From assembly GCF_023284025.1 (NCBI RefSeq), contig NZ_JAKIKR010000010.1, forward strand, positions 43,409 to 107,408: a stretch of DNA of 64,000 nt, given 5' to 3'. The stretch comes from Shewanella abyssi (GTDB lineage Bacteria > Pseudomonadota > Gammaproteobacteria > Enterobacterales > Shewanellaceae). Of the stretch, positions 18,793-28,100 are shown piece after piece. Both the position numbers and the translations under genes were made by a program. The notes beneath the pieces were generated by a model. That model was given only the letters and a program-made list of their open reading frames with translations. It searched no databases and had not been told where the DNA came from. The first letter of the stretch is position 1. Each line of letters begins with the position of its first letter.

Positions 18793-19995
18793 TTGACTAA
18801 AGAGATCCTACTCGTAGAAGACAACAAAGTCATGTTGATGATGATGTCACAGATGTTATCTTCCCGTGGATACCGAGTCGTGACCGCTAAACATGGTTTA
18901 GACGCGTTAACCCAACTAGACTCGCACCCTGATATTCAATTCGTGCTCAGTGATTGGATGATGCCAGAATTAAACGGTATCGAACTCTGCTATCAACTAA
19001 AATCCGCCGAATATAACCGCTACATATTTTTCGTATTGCTCTCGGGTCGTGATGATAAAGAATCCATTGTTGAAGGTATTAACGCCGGCGCCGACGACTT
19101 CGTTGCAAAAGATACTAATATCAATGAACTGGATGCAAGGATCAAAGCTGGGTTTAGAACATTAGAGCTGCACAATCAACTCGTTGCCAAGAACATCGAA
19201 CTCGATTGTGCTTATGCGACCATTAAACAAGATTTAGAATCCGCCAGTGAGCTCATTCAACGCATGCTACCTAACCAAACCCGTTTTAAGGGCGTTGAAA
19301 TTAACTATACCCATATTCCTAGCGCACAGATTGGCGGCGATATGCTTGGCTGTATGCAGTTAGACGAAGAGCATATTGCAATTTACCTGTTTGACGTGGC
19401 GGGTCACGGCGTCGCCTCAGCCTTAATGTCGTTCTCTATTCAACAAAGCATCAGTTCAAATTCCGGTACCGCCTCGAATGTAAAACGTAAAAAAGATACC
19501 GACCCTTTTTATAGCCTTATCGAACCCAGCGAAGTGATTGCGCACCTCAATCAAAGCTACATAAGCCAAGACCAAAATAACCTTTACTTCACTATGGTGT
19601 ATGCCGTTTTAAATACCAAAAGCGGCTTACTCACCTACTCATTTGCAGGACATCCACCAATGATCTGGCTACAAAAATCAGAAAGTCACTGTGAATTTAT
19701 CGCACAGGACAGCTTTGTTGCTGGCATGTTCGACTTTGCTGAATACCAAACAGAGCAAGTACAGCTTAAGCCTAATGATAGGGTTTTCCTCTATTCAGAT
19801 GGCATAACAGAAGCGGAAGACCAACAAAAAAACCAGTACTCAGAGGTTGGACTAAAACAACTCGTTCTAGCGCTGAGTAATCAGCCCGGCGATACGCAGA
19901 CCGACACCATAGTTTCAACAGTTAGCGCATGGTGTGGCGCGGCGCAATTTGATGATGACATAAGCCTCCTTGTCCTTGAATGGCAAGGTGAATAA
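18793..19995 (+). CDS. response regulator with PP2C (SpoIIE/RsbU) phosphatase output
   Basis: A cytoplasmic regulator of 400 residues. The N-terminal receiver domain (about 1-120) has ILLVEDN, phospho-acceptor Asp54 in LSDWMMPELNG, the switch Ser in LLSGRDD and Lys in FVAKDT. A short helical linker leads to a SpoIIE-type Ser phosphatase with all metal-binding motifs: IGGDMLG, FDVAGHGVASALMS, YSDGITEA and QFDDDISLLVLEW. Such proteins dephosphorylate a STAS antagonist, and one is encoded 12 bp downstream. The TTG start is chosen because GGAGG lies eight bases before it; an ATG at 18778 lacks a ribosome site. SypE of Vibrio fischeri plays a comparable role in polysaccharide control. Confidence 0.9.
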   Translation: MTKEILLVEDNKVMLMMMSQMLSSRGYRVVTAKHGLDALTQLDSHPDIQFVLSDWMMPELNGIELCYQLKSAEYNRYIFFVLLSGRDDKESIVEGINAGADDFVAKDTNINELDARIKAGFRTLELHNQLVAKNIELDCAYATIKQDLESASELIQRMLPNQTRFKGVEINYTHIPSAQIGGDMLGCMQLDEEHIAIYLFDVAGHGVASALMSFSIQQSISSNSGTASNVKRKKDTDPFYSLIEPSEVIAHLNQSYISQDQNNLYFTMVYAVLNTKSGLLTYSFAGHPPMIWLQKSESHCEFIAQDSFVAGMFDFAEYQTEQVQLKPNDRVFLYSDGITEAEDQQKNQYSEVGLKQLVLALSNQPGDTQTDTIVSTVSAWCGAAQFDDDISLLVLEWQGE

Positions 19996-20007
19996 AGAGG
20001 AAATATT

Positions 20008-20340
20008 ATGCAATTTGATATTATTGAGAAAGGCCAATACACCATAGTTCAAGTTAACGAAGGCAGATTTGACGCAAAGCTGGCTCCGGCATTTAGAGAG
20101 CAGCTAGAGCAAATCAAAGGCAATGTTCGCACGCACTTAGTGCTTGATTTGGGTGAAGTTCGCTTTATGGATAGCAGTGGTCTAGGGGCTGTAATGGGCG
20201 CCTACAAGATGCTGCGCAACACCAAAATTAGCATTGTTAACCCGCAAAAACCAGTCACCGATCTTCTCAAGCTAACGCGTATGGACAAGCTCATTTTGAG
20301 CCACCCAACAATTGAAGATGCTCTGGCTCCAACCGCTTAA
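20008..20340 (+). CDS. STAS-domain anti-sigma factor antagonist (RsbV/SpoIIAA-like)
   Basis: A 110-residue single-domain STAS protein. The phosphorylation loop FMDSSGLGAVMGAYK (Ser56/Ser57) is intact. In partner-switching systems the unphosphorylated form binds an RsbW-type kinase and is inactivated when that kinase phosphorylates it; the PP2C protein upstream would reactivate it and the HATPase at 21557 would inactivate it. AGAGGAAATATT gives a good ribosome site. The gene is tightly packed in the operon (12 and 13 bp gaps). The final target could be a sigma factor, or an enzyme as for SypA in Vibrio; no sigma factor gene is in this window. Confidence 0.92.
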   Translation: MQFDIIEKGQYTIVQVNEGRFDAKLAPAFREQLEQIKGNVRTHLVLDLGEVRFMDSSGLGAVMGAYKMLRNTKISIVNPQKPVTDLLKLTRMDKLILSHPTIEDALAPTA

Positions 20341-20353
20341 AGAGGTAGATGTT

Positions 20354-21547
20354 ATGAAAGGAATGATTCTAGCCGCAGGGAAAGGCACTCGTATTAAGCC
20401 GATATCTTACGCGATCCCAAAGCCGATGGTACCAATATTGGGTAAACCGGTAATGGAGTCAATGATCCAATTATTCGCTAAAAATGGCATAGATAAAATA
20501 GTGATCAATACCAGTCACCTAGCCGAAATCATCGAAAATTACTTTGGCGATGGTCACCATTTCAATGTGCAGTTGTCCTATTCATATGAAGCAAAAGAGG
20601 TCGCTGGAAAATTTGTCAGTCAAGCGCTCGGATCTGCTGGCGGCATGCGAAAAGTACAAGATTTCTCAGGTTTTTTTGATGAAACATTTGTCGTTGTATG
20701 TGGCGATGCATGGATTGATCTCGATCTTAAGCAAGCCGTCGCTCAGCATAAAAGCCACGGTGGTCTGGCAACGATTATCACCCGTGAAGTGCCCTCATCA
20801 GAGGTCTGTAAATACGGTGTGGTTGTTACCGACAAATATGAACAGGTGGTTAGCTTCCAAGAAAAGCCACTGGAGTCAGAGGCACTATCTAACAAGATCA
20901 ATACTGGGATCTATATCTTCGAGCCTGCTATTTTTGATTTTATCCCTAAAGATGTCGAGTTCGATATCGGCAGCGACCTGTTCCCTCTTCTTGTGGAAAG
21001 AAAAGCACATTTTTATGCGGTGAACATGGACTTTCAGTGGCTAGATGTCGGTAAAGTCAAAGATGTTTGGGAGGTGACTAGCGATATTTTAAACGGGAAA
21101 GTGAAGGGTTACCCGATTCCTGGCACACAGCTCTCACCGGGTGTTTGGGTGGGCATTAATACTCAAATCGATATCTCTAAATGTAAAATTACCCCTCCGG
21201 TAATTATAAGCAGTGGCTGCGAGATCCAAAACGGTGCAACCATTATCGGCCCAGCTGTTGTCGGTGCTAACTGTAGAGTTGATGCCAAAAGCTTAGTCAG
21301 CAACACCCTAATTTGTGATTACATTCATTTGGCTGATGACGCCTACATTGCCAATAAAACCATGTTTGGTGATTACCTGCTAGGCCACGACGGCTATACC
21401 CAACTGCTGGCCGATTGCCAATACGTACACATTCTTAAAAATCGTAACGTTTCTAGACCCTTGACGGGTAGAGCGAGCATTAACGAAATTTACAGCACTC
21501 TGCAGTCACCAAAGGCAGACCCAACGCCGCTACAGCAAATTAAATAG
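20354..21547 (+). CDS. sugar-1-phosphate nucleotidyltransferase with left-handed beta-helix tail
   Basis: A cytoplasmic enzyme of 397 residues that should make a nucleotide sugar (GDP-mannose or dTDP/UDP-glucose type) from a sugar phosphate and NTP. The N-terminal Rossmann-like domain carries ILAAGKGTRIKPISYAIPKPM and the catalytic Asp in VVCGDAWIDLD; DVGKVKDVWE follows near residue 230. The C-terminal part has hexapeptide-like repeats (GVWVGINTQIDIS, IISSGCEIQNGATIIGPAVVGANCRV). The specific sugar cannot be told. It sits between the STAS and RsbW-like genes, an unusual interruption of a partner-switch pair, and supplies substrate for the glycosyltransferases downstream. GAGGTAGATGTT ribosome site. 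Confidence 0.88.
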   Translation: MKGMILAAGKGTRIKPISYAIPKPMVPILGKPVMESMIQLFAKNGIDKIVINTSHLAEIIENYFGDGHHFNVQLSYSYEAKEVAGKFVSQALGSAGGMRKVQDFSGFFDETFVVVCGDAWIDLDLKQAVAQHKSHGGLATIITREVPSSEVCKYGVVVTDKYEQVVSFQEKPLESEALSNKINTGIYIFEPAIFDFIPKDVEFDIGSDLFPLLVERKAHFYAVNMDFQWLDVGKVKDVWEVTSDILNGKVKGYPIPGTQLSPGVWVGINTQIDISKCKITPPVIISSGCEIQNGATIIGPAVVGANCRVDAKSLVSNTLICDYIHLADDAYIANKTMFGDYLLGHDGYTQLLADCQYVHILKNRNVSRPLTGRASINEIYSTLQSPKADPTPLQQIK

Positions 21548-21556
21548 GGCTAACTT

Positions 21557-22006
21557 ATGGATGTGAGCACAGGGACGTTTCACAAACAATACCTTAGTAG
21601 CTTAGAGGCATCCAGAGAGGTCGCTGAAGATATTGTGCCCTACTGGAATAGCCTAGGACTTGATGAGTCGATAGTCGGGCAGATGGAGCTTTGCTTAGTT
21701 GAAGTCGTTAACAATGTTTTTGAGCATGCCTATGGCAACAGGGACGGTGACAAGTTCGAAGCAACATCGTACCTGAGTAGCGCCAACGTTCTTATCGTCG
21801 AGATATCGGATTTTGGTCAATCCATGTCTAATGATGTGCTTGAAGACTTACTCAGCACTGATTTTGTTGAACCGGTAGCGGATGATCCAGAAACCTGGCT
21901 ACAAAGCCGAAGGGGATTGAAGATCATTCAACAGTTATCCGACAAATTGGAATATTTTTCGCACCAAAATCGCAATACATTAAGGCTAGAGCGTAGCGCC
22001 AGCTAA
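21557..22006 (+). CDS. RsbW-like anti-sigma factor / Ser kinase (HATPase)
   Basis: A 149-residue GHKL ATPase. The N box reads ELCLVEVVNNVFEHAYG, the G1 box VEISDFGQSM, and the G2 region RRGLKIIQQLSD. This family phosphorylates STAS antagonists and sequesters a target protein until released. The gene starts nine bases after the nucleotidyltransferase. The PP2C, STAS and HATPase together make a full partner-switching module inside the biosynthetic operon. Its target is not visible here. Confidence 0.87.
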   Translation: MDVSTGTFHKQYLSSLEASREVAEDIVPYWNSLGLDESIVGQMELCLVEVVNNVFEHAYGNRDGDKFEATSYLSSANVLIVEISDFGQSMSNDVLEDLLSTDFVEPVADDPETWLQSRRGLKIIQQLSDKLEYFSHQNRNTLRLERSAS

Positions 22007-22102
22007 CCAAGTAAACAATAACCGTTTAGTCGACAGAGCCCGACTCAATGCTGCTAGGAAGATGGATATGTGCCTTACCAATAAGTGCACGGAGATAAGA
22101 AA

Positions 22103-23962
22103 ATGGATTTTTACTTCAATGAGTTTGAGAAACGCACTCCACCTCAACCTGCAAGCTACAGTCCTTCGCGGGAGTTGCTATATCAATATTTGGCGACGTG
22201 TAACATTGCACTAGGAGTATGGTACTTGGTTTGGCGTTGGGGCTTTGCGCTCAACTACGATGCAATGTGGTTTTCACTGCCTTTGGCCTTTGCCGAATCT
22301 TGCGCCTTTGTTGGTTCCGTCCTATTTGCCTTCAATTTATGGAAAACGGCAGATGAGCCTATCAAAAGCCCACCAGCCACCATTAATGAGTGCATAAATG
22401 ATCCGCTGGACGATAGGCCTATCGGGGTCGACATCATGTTTCCCACTTATGACGAGGAGCCGGAACTCGTCGCTCTGAGTATTAGAGATGCGCTAAAGGT
22501 TCGTTATCCTCATGAGATAGAGATGAGGATCTTTATACTCGATGACGGCAGACGCCCCGAAATGGCGCAACTAGCCGCCGACATGGGAGTTGAATATATC
22601 ACTCGCGATAATAACGTCGGCTACAAAGCGGGGAATTTACGTAATGCGTTAGAGCAGACCTATGGCGACTTTATCGTTATTTGTGATGCAGATACTCGCC
22701 CCTTCCCTAGTATCTTAGAAAATACCTTAGGTTACTTTAAAGATCCAGATGTGGCTTGGGTACAAACACCACAGTGGTTTTTTGACCTGCCCGCCGGTGA
22801 ACGGCTCCCTGCGTGGCTAAAGAAACGCTTAGGCACACCAGTAGGCTGGCTTGGTAGCGCGTTTGAAAAAATCTACGGCCCAGTGACGTTAGGCCGCGAC
22901 CCCTATGCAAATGATCCACAAATGTTCTATGACGTCATTCAGCGCCGTCGTAATTGGGCCAATGCGTCATTTTGCTGCGGAGCAGGCTCGATACACCGCC
23001 GAGAAGCGGTAATGGAAGCGGCGTTACGCAGCTATAGCAAGCAGATCAGCCAAGAGCATGAAGCAGTAGAAAAGCAGATCCGCAAACTCACAAAAGAGAA
23101 GAGGGTCGATAACGATATATCCACTAACTTACGCCAAGAGATCATCTTCGATACTGAGTTTACCCCCTACAAATTCCACGTTTCAGAAGATATCTATACC
23201 TCACTCATTCTGCACGGTGATACCGAGCGCGAGTGGCGCTCAATTCAGCATACGCAAGTAGAAAGTAAAATGCTGTCACCACAAGATCTGCAGAGCTGGA
23301 CGGTACAACGCTTTAAGTACTCAGGTGGTGCAATTGACATCTTTATGAATGACAATCCACTGTTAAAAAAAGGCATGAACCTGAAGCAAAAGCTCATGTA
23401 TGGCGCCAGTTTTTGGTCAAATCTATCGGCTATTTGGAATATTATCTTCCTTGCTTGCCCTATTGTGTATTTTCTTACCAGTATTGCTCCCGTTAGCGCC
23501 TATGACACCACGTTTTATATGCACTTCTTACCCTTTGTGATCACTGCCGAACTAGCCATGATGGTCGGTACTTGGGGGGTCGCTGGCTACGCAGGCAAAA
23601 CCAATTTCCTCTCTTTCTTTCCGGTCAACTTACGGGCCTTATGGACCGTACTGCGCGGTAAGAAAATTAGCTTCCCGACCACCCCAAAAAATCGACAACA
23701 AGGCTTTTTCCTCCACCTAGTTGCTCCGCAAATCGCTGTTTTTTTATTGAGTTTCGCTAGTATGATTTTTGCTTGGTACGCCTACAGCAGCCACTCATTT
23801 GGTAATTATTCACTTGGCGGTTTAATTCTCAATAGTTTTTGGACCATTAATAACATGATGGCCATGTGGGGCATGATCGCCGCAGCATGCTGGTCCCCCC
23901 CAACAGACGATGTATCCACCACGATAGAAACAACCAAGGAGTTGGATTATGGAATCGAGTAG
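22103..23962 (+). CDS. cellulose-synthase-like family 2 glycosyltransferase
   Basis: An inner-membrane processive glycosyltransferase of 619 residues. Two N-terminal membrane segments precede the GT-A domain, and about four follow it. Motifs in order are FPTYDEEPELV, ILDDGRRPE (first Asp), VICDADTRPF (DxD), WVQTPQWFFD, FCCGAGSIHRREA, HVSEDIYTS (catalytic-base position) and TVQRFKYSGGAIDIF, in the position of the QxxRW signature. It resembles BcsA but ends soon after the last membrane segment, so there is no PilZ domain for cyclic-di-GMP. Control by the partner-switch genes would make sense in its place. CGGAGATAAG ribosome site picks this ATG over an upstream GTG. Confidence 0.9.
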   Translation: MDFYFNEFEKRTPPQPASYSPSRELLYQYLATCNIALGVWYLVWRWGFALNYDAMWFSLPLAFAESCAFVGSVLFAFNLWKTADEPIKSPPATINECINDPLDDRPIGVDIMFPTYDEEPELVALSIRDALKVRYPHEIEMRIFILDDGRRPEMAQLAADMGVEYITRDNNVGYKAGNLRNALEQTYGDFIVICDADTRPFPSILENTLGYFKDPDVAWVQTPQWFFDLPAGERLPAWLKKRLGTPVGWLGSAFEKIYGPVTLGRDPYANDPQMFYDVIQRRRNWANASFCCGAGSIHRREAVMEAALRSYSKQISQEHEAVEKQIRKLTKEKRVDNDISTNLRQEIIFDTEFTPYKFHVSEDIYTSLILHGDTEREWRSIQHTQVESKMLSPQDLQSWTVQRFKYSGGAIDIFMNDNPLLKKGMNLKQKLMYGASFWSNLSAIWNIIFLACPIVYFLTSIAPVSAYDTTFYMHFLPFVITAELAMMVGTWGVAGYAGKTNFLSFFPVNLRALWTVLRGKKISFPTTPKNRQQGFFLHLVAPQIAVFLLSFASMIFAWYAYSSHSFGNYSLGGLILNSFWTINNMMAMWGMIAAACWSPPTDDVSTTIETTKELDYGIE

Positions 23963-25283
23963 TTCATTCGTTAAAGCCCGTCACCACATTGTATTCTTAG
24001 CGGGGCTGTTTACTGCTTTAGCCGTTGCTTTCAGCATCGAAACTCGTGAATACAATCAGGTAATGGGCAATCTTTCATTTGCTCCAGCAGAGCCTATTCC
24101 CTTTCGAAAGACTCGAGTCTTAACCGACCAAGAGTTTCAGTGGGCAAAAACTGCTTGGCAGTACTTTGAAAACAACTATCAAGATAACACCGGTTTGGTG
24201 AACTCTGTAGATGGTTATCCCTCAACGACGATGTGGGATACCGCCTCCTATCTTATGGCGCTCATTTCTGCCCATAGGCTCAATGTGATTAGTTTTGATG
24301 AGTTCAACCTCAAGATAGAAAAGGCATTAGTGACCCTATCCCGCTTACCGCTAGTTAAAGACCAATTACCCAATAAAGCCTACAACACTCAAACTTTACA
24401 GATGGTGGACTACACCAATAAACCTGTCAAAGATGAAAACGGCATTGGTTGGTCAGCTATCGATATCGGTCGAATTCTGGTGCCGATGAACATTTTAGTT
24501 TGGCAATATCCCAAGTTTAACAAACAGGTCAACAGCGTTCTGCAGCACTGGCAGGTGGGCGTAATGACTAAAGATGGTTATTTATTTGGCTCCAGACCCG
24601 CGAAATCAGGTACCGGTCTTGAGCTAGTACAAGAGGGGCGTATTGGTTACGAAGAGTATGCAGCAAAAGCACTCAGCTTGATGGGGCGGGATGTGTTCAA
24701 TGCGTTAAAGTACGCTGACTATTTGAAACTGATTACGATTGACGGTATTGAGGTGCCAACCGATAGCCGCGACCCAGCCAAGTATCACGCGCATAATTAC
24801 GTGGTCAGTGAATCATACATTCTCGATAGCATCGAATTTGGCGCTGATAGTGTGTCCAAAATTTTTGCTTTTCGTGTTTATAAGGCTCAGGAACAGCGCT
24901 ATAAACGCTCTGGCATTATCACCGCCGTCAGCGAGGATCATATCGACCAAGCCCCCTACTTTGTTTACAACACTGTGTTCTCTGATGGTAAAGAATGGAA
25001 CACCATCACAGATACTGGCGCAGATGCCTCTGAGTTTAAAACCCTTTCAACCAAAGCCGCCTTCGGCTGGTACGCCCTATATGACACCGCTTATGCCGAC
25101 GTACTGATAGCGGGTGTCGATGAACTGTATTCCGACAGTAAAGGCTGGTACTCAGGTGTATATGAGACAACCGGCAAAGCCAATAAAGCCACTACCGCCA
25201 ATACCAACGGTATTGTTTTAGAGTCGCTGGCTTACATTCAAAATGGCGCCTTACTTAATGTCGGTGTAGAAGAACAACTATAG
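23949..25283 (+). CDS. DUF3131 protein 1, membrane-anchored
   Basis: A 444-residue protein with one N-terminal hydrophobic segment (IVFLAGLFTALAVAFSI), the rest probably periplasmic. It overlaps the glycosyltransferase gene by 14 bp. Of the four DUF3131 paralogues here it has one of the two fullest motif sets: YPSTTMWDTASYL, PNKAYNTQ, VQEGRIGYEEYAAKAL, RDPAKYHAHNYVVSESY and APYFVYNTVF. The family has no established activity; the repeated helices and Asp/Glu/aromatic motifs resemble (alpha/alpha)6-barrel glycan-processing enzymes, so a role on the nascent polysaccharide is an inference. Confidence 0.85.
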   Translation: MESSSSFVKARHHIVFLAGLFTALAVAFSIETREYNQVMGNLSFAPAEPIPFRKTRVLTDQEFQWAKTAWQYFENNYQDNTGLVNSVDGYPSTTMWDTASYLMALISAHRLNVISFDEFNLKIEKALVTLSRLPLVKDQLPNKAYNTQTLQMVDYTNKPVKDENGIGWSAIDIGRILVPMNILVWQYPKFNKQVNSVLQHWQVGVMTKDGYLFGSRPAKSGTGLELVQEGRIGYEEYAAKALSLMGRDVFNALKYADYLKLITIDGIEVPTDSRDPAKYHAHNYVVSESYILDSIEFGADSVSKIFAFRVYKAQEQRYKRSGIITAVSEDHIDQAPYFVYNTVFSDGKEWNTITDTGADASEFKTLSTKAAFGWYALYDTAYADVLIAGVDELYSDSKGWYSGVYETTGKANKATTANTNGIVLESLAYIQNGALLNVGVEEQL

Positions 25284-25293
25284 AGGGATGCGT

Positions 25294-26688
25294 ATGCAAC
25301 TTACTTTAGTCATATGCTTAGCTCTACTGCTTGTTGCGTGTGGTAATAGCTATCAAGGCTTTTCGAACGATATTGTCGAACGTCATACACATTGGGAGGT
25401 TCCCAAACCACGCTCAGGAGACCTTACTGAGCAAGAGATGGAAATGGCGACGATCGCTTGGCAGTACTTCGTCAATAACTATCAAGAGTCAACCGGACTC
25501 GTTAATGCCGTAAATGATTACCCCTCTGTTACTTGGTGGGACGCCTCATCCTATTTAGCCGGCATGGTCAGCGCGCTAGAGTTTGGCATTATCGAAAAAG
25601 AGGAGTTTGATCGCCGTTTTATTCGTTTTATCGCCACATTAAACACCATTGACCTGTTTATGGGTGAGCTACCCAACAAGGCATATAACACCCAAAATGC
25701 GGCCAAGGTGGATTATGCAAACCAACCCGGTGAAATTGGCTATTCCGCATTGGATTTGGGCCGATTGCTCATTTGGCTGCATATTATTAAACATCGATTC
25801 CCTCAATTTGGCAGCGCCATTGACTCTGCCGTACTGCGGTGGAATTTCTGTAACGTTGTCGATGAAACCGGCACCATGTTTGGCGCCCTTCTGGAACCCG
25901 GTAAGCCAGTTCAATACCTACAAGAGGGCCGATTGGGTTATGAAGAGTATGCCGCCAAAGGATTTGAACTTTGGGGATTTAATACTAAACAAGCACTAAT
26001 GCCTGAGCCCTACGCCACCATTAATATGTATGGTTACGACATTCCCTATGACACTCGCGATCCGCGCAGGCTCAAAGCTCATAGCTACGTCGTCACCGAA
26101 AGTTATGTGCTCGATGGTATTGAGTTCGGTTGGGACGTCACTGCGGACCATAGTGCACACGACAACAATTACAGCCATGCTTGGGTGGCTGAATTTGCAC
26201 TGCAGATCTATCGAGTGCAAGAAAAACGCTATCAAGAAACTGGCATCATCACCGCCAGAACCGAGCATCAACTCGACGGGGCACCCTACTTCGTCTACGA
26301 CACCATTTACACCGATGGTTTTGCTTGGAATACAATTTCTGAGGTCGGCGCTTTTTTACCGCAATACTCCGCCGTGGCGATCAAGGGGGCGATGGGGATG
26401 TGGGTACTGTGGGACACCGAATATACCGATCTTCTTTTTGACCACGTGAGCCATATTTACGACCGAGAAAAAGGCTTTTATGAGGGCATATTTGAGAATG
26501 GTACCGGACTGATTAATACATTCACCTCAAACAACAACGGTATTTTGCTCGAAATCTTACTGTATAAAAAACAGGGTAAGTTACTACAGTATCAAGCGAC
26601 TACCGCACCTAGCCTTTGGGAGAAAGCACTACAAAGCCCATTTGGATATGAAGGGCAATGCTTACCGAGAAAGACTGCAGCAAACTAA
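25294..26688 (+). CDS. DUF3131 protein 2, lipoprotein
   Basis: A 464-residue lipoprotein: the signal ends in LLLVAC, then GNSYQG. It retains all motifs of the first paralogue: YPSVTWWDASSYL, PNKAYNTQ, LQEGRLGYEEYAAKGF, RDPRRLKAHSYVVTESYVLD and APYFVYDTIY. The second ATG is chosen, because GAGGG lies six bases before it and only zero to three before the first. It starts 10 bp after DUF3131 protein 1. With Gly rather than Asp after the lipid-bearing Cys it would be sorted to the outer membrane. Confidence 0.85.
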   Translation: MQLTLVICLALLLVACGNSYQGFSNDIVERHTHWEVPKPRSGDLTEQEMEMATIAWQYFVNNYQESTGLVNAVNDYPSVTWWDASSYLAGMVSALEFGIIEKEEFDRRFIRFIATLNTIDLFMGELPNKAYNTQNAAKVDYANQPGEIGYSALDLGRLLIWLHIIKHRFPQFGSAIDSAVLRWNFCNVVDETGTMFGALLEPGKPVQYLQEGRLGYEEYAAKGFELWGFNTKQALMPEPYATINMYGYDIPYDTRDPRRLKAHSYVVTESYVLDGIEFGWDVTADHSAHDNNYSHAWVAEFALQIYRVQEKRYQETGIITARTEHQLDGAPYFVYDTIYTDGFAWNTISEVGAFLPQYSAVAIKGAMGMWVLWDTEYTDLLFDHVSHIYDREKGFYEGIFENGTGLINTFTSNNNGILLEILLYKKQGKLLQYQATTAPSLWEKALQSPFGYEGQCLPRKTAAN

Positions 26689-26711
26689 TTCAGCTTTCTG
26701 ACTGGAGTCAT

Positions 26712-28100
26712 ATGCTACGACAATGTGTTCTGCTGTTATTGCTGTTTTGCCTTCAAGCTTGTGGTCTTGTCTACCAGGGAGTGCAGTCTGGCGTATCTGG
26801 CGTTAATGGATCTCAGTTCATAAGGCAAGGTAGACACGGTGAGTTAACCGAAAAAGAGCTTAGCTGGGCAAACACCGCATGGCAGTATTTCGCCAATAAT
26901 ACTCAGCTATCCTCAGGCCTAGTTAACTCCATAGACAATTATCCAACGATGGATATGACCTCACTGGCCGATTACCTTATCGCTCTGCAAGCGGCGCTGC
27001 AGTTCGAGTTAATCTCAACCAAAGCCCATGACGAACGACTCACTATGGTGATAGATTTTCTGGTCAAAATGCCTTTAACACGTCAAGGAGTGCCAAATAA
27101 AGTCTACTCCACCCACTCTGGCAGCATGGTTAACTACGCCAATCAAGCTGCGGAATTAGGTTGGTCTGCAATTGATATTGGTAGACTACTGATTGCATTA
27201 GCCATTACAAAACAACACAACCCTGAGTTTTCTGAATATATCGATAAAGCAGTTCTCCGTTGGAATTTTTGCGCCCTAGTCTCAGAGAAAGGCGAGCTGT
27301 ATGGCGGCAATATCAGTAATGGACAGGTTAATAGCTATAAAGAGGGACGCTTAGGTATCGAGGAATATGCTGCATATGGTTATTTAGATTGGCAGATAAT
27401 CCCTAAAAAATCCATGACACTCGAGCCTTATGAAGTGGCGACCATTAATGGAATCGACCTGCTTTTTGATGGCCGAGATCCGCGCTATTTTGATGTACTA
27501 AGGCCGGTTTTTAGCACCCCTTATCTATGGTTGGGGCTTGAATTTAACTGGGATGATATCGACGATCTACATTCGCTGGACGCACAACATACCAATGTGC
27601 CGTTAGCAGCAATGGCAGATTCCATCTATCAAGTACAGCAGAGTCGCTGGGATATTGAACGGATCTACACCGCGAGAGCGGAACATGTGGTCTCCGGCGA
27701 ACCCTATTTCGTTTATGACGCTATCTATGCTTTAGGCACCCCTTGGATCACCGTCGCAGAAGATGGCAGTAGCCACGACCAGCTTGCTCTTATCTCTACC
27801 CGAGTCGCTTTTCAAATGTGGGCGCTATGGAAAACCGACTACACCGAACGCCTAATAACACTGGTGCAAGAGCTATATCATCCACAACGAGGTTGGTATG
27901 AAGGGCGCTATGAAGTATCAAGTGCCTATGAAAAAAGCATCACTTTAAAAACGAATGCGGGTGTGCTAGAAGCTTTGCTCTACAAGGTCAACGGCAAACT
28001 TTATCAAGCCAAAGAAAACAAGGAATATCGTGATGTACGCTTTAACTCACGTTTCAATCATCCCGGTAAATGTTTAGTGGAGACGTTCGATGAGTCATAA
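26712..28100 (+). CDS. DUF3131 protein 3, lipoprotein with degenerate motifs
   Basis: A 462-residue lipoprotein (signal ends in LQAC, then GLVYQG). The central KEGRLGIEEYAAYGY is kept, but the N-terminal WD motif has become YPTMDMTSLADYL and the AH-YVV-ES motif has become RPVFSTPYLWL. If the family is enzymatic this copy may be inactive and structural. GGAG before the ATG at 26712 supports this start over the 18-codon longer frame. It overlaps the next gene by 11 bp. Confidence 0.83.
   Translation: MLRQCVLLLLLFCLQACGLVYQGVQSGVSGVNGSQFIRQGRHGELTEKELSWANTAWQYFANNTQLSSGLVNSIDNYPTMDMTSLADYLIALQAALQFELISTKAHDERLTMVIDFLVKMPLTRQGVPNKVYSTHSGSMVNYANQAAELGWSAIDIGRLLIALAITKQHNPEFSEYIDKAVLRWNFCALVSEKGELYGGNISNGQVNSYKEGRLGIEEYAAYGYLDWQIIPKKSMTLEPYEVATINGIDLLFDGRDPRYFDVLRPVFSTPYLWLGLEFNWDDIDDLHSLDAQHTNVPLAAMADSIYQVQQSRWDIERIYTARAEHVVSGEPYFVYDAIYALGTPWITVAEDGSSHDQLALISTRVAFQMWALWKTDYTERLITLVQELYHPQRGWYEGRYEVSSAYEKSITLKTNAGVLEALLYKVNGKLYQAKENKEYRDVRFNSRFNHPGKCLVETFDES

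Noticed and set aside
22085..22102. GTG start six codons upstream for the cellulose-synthase-like gene
   Set aside because: The GGAG ribosome site lies inside that extension and is correctly placed for the ATG at 22103.
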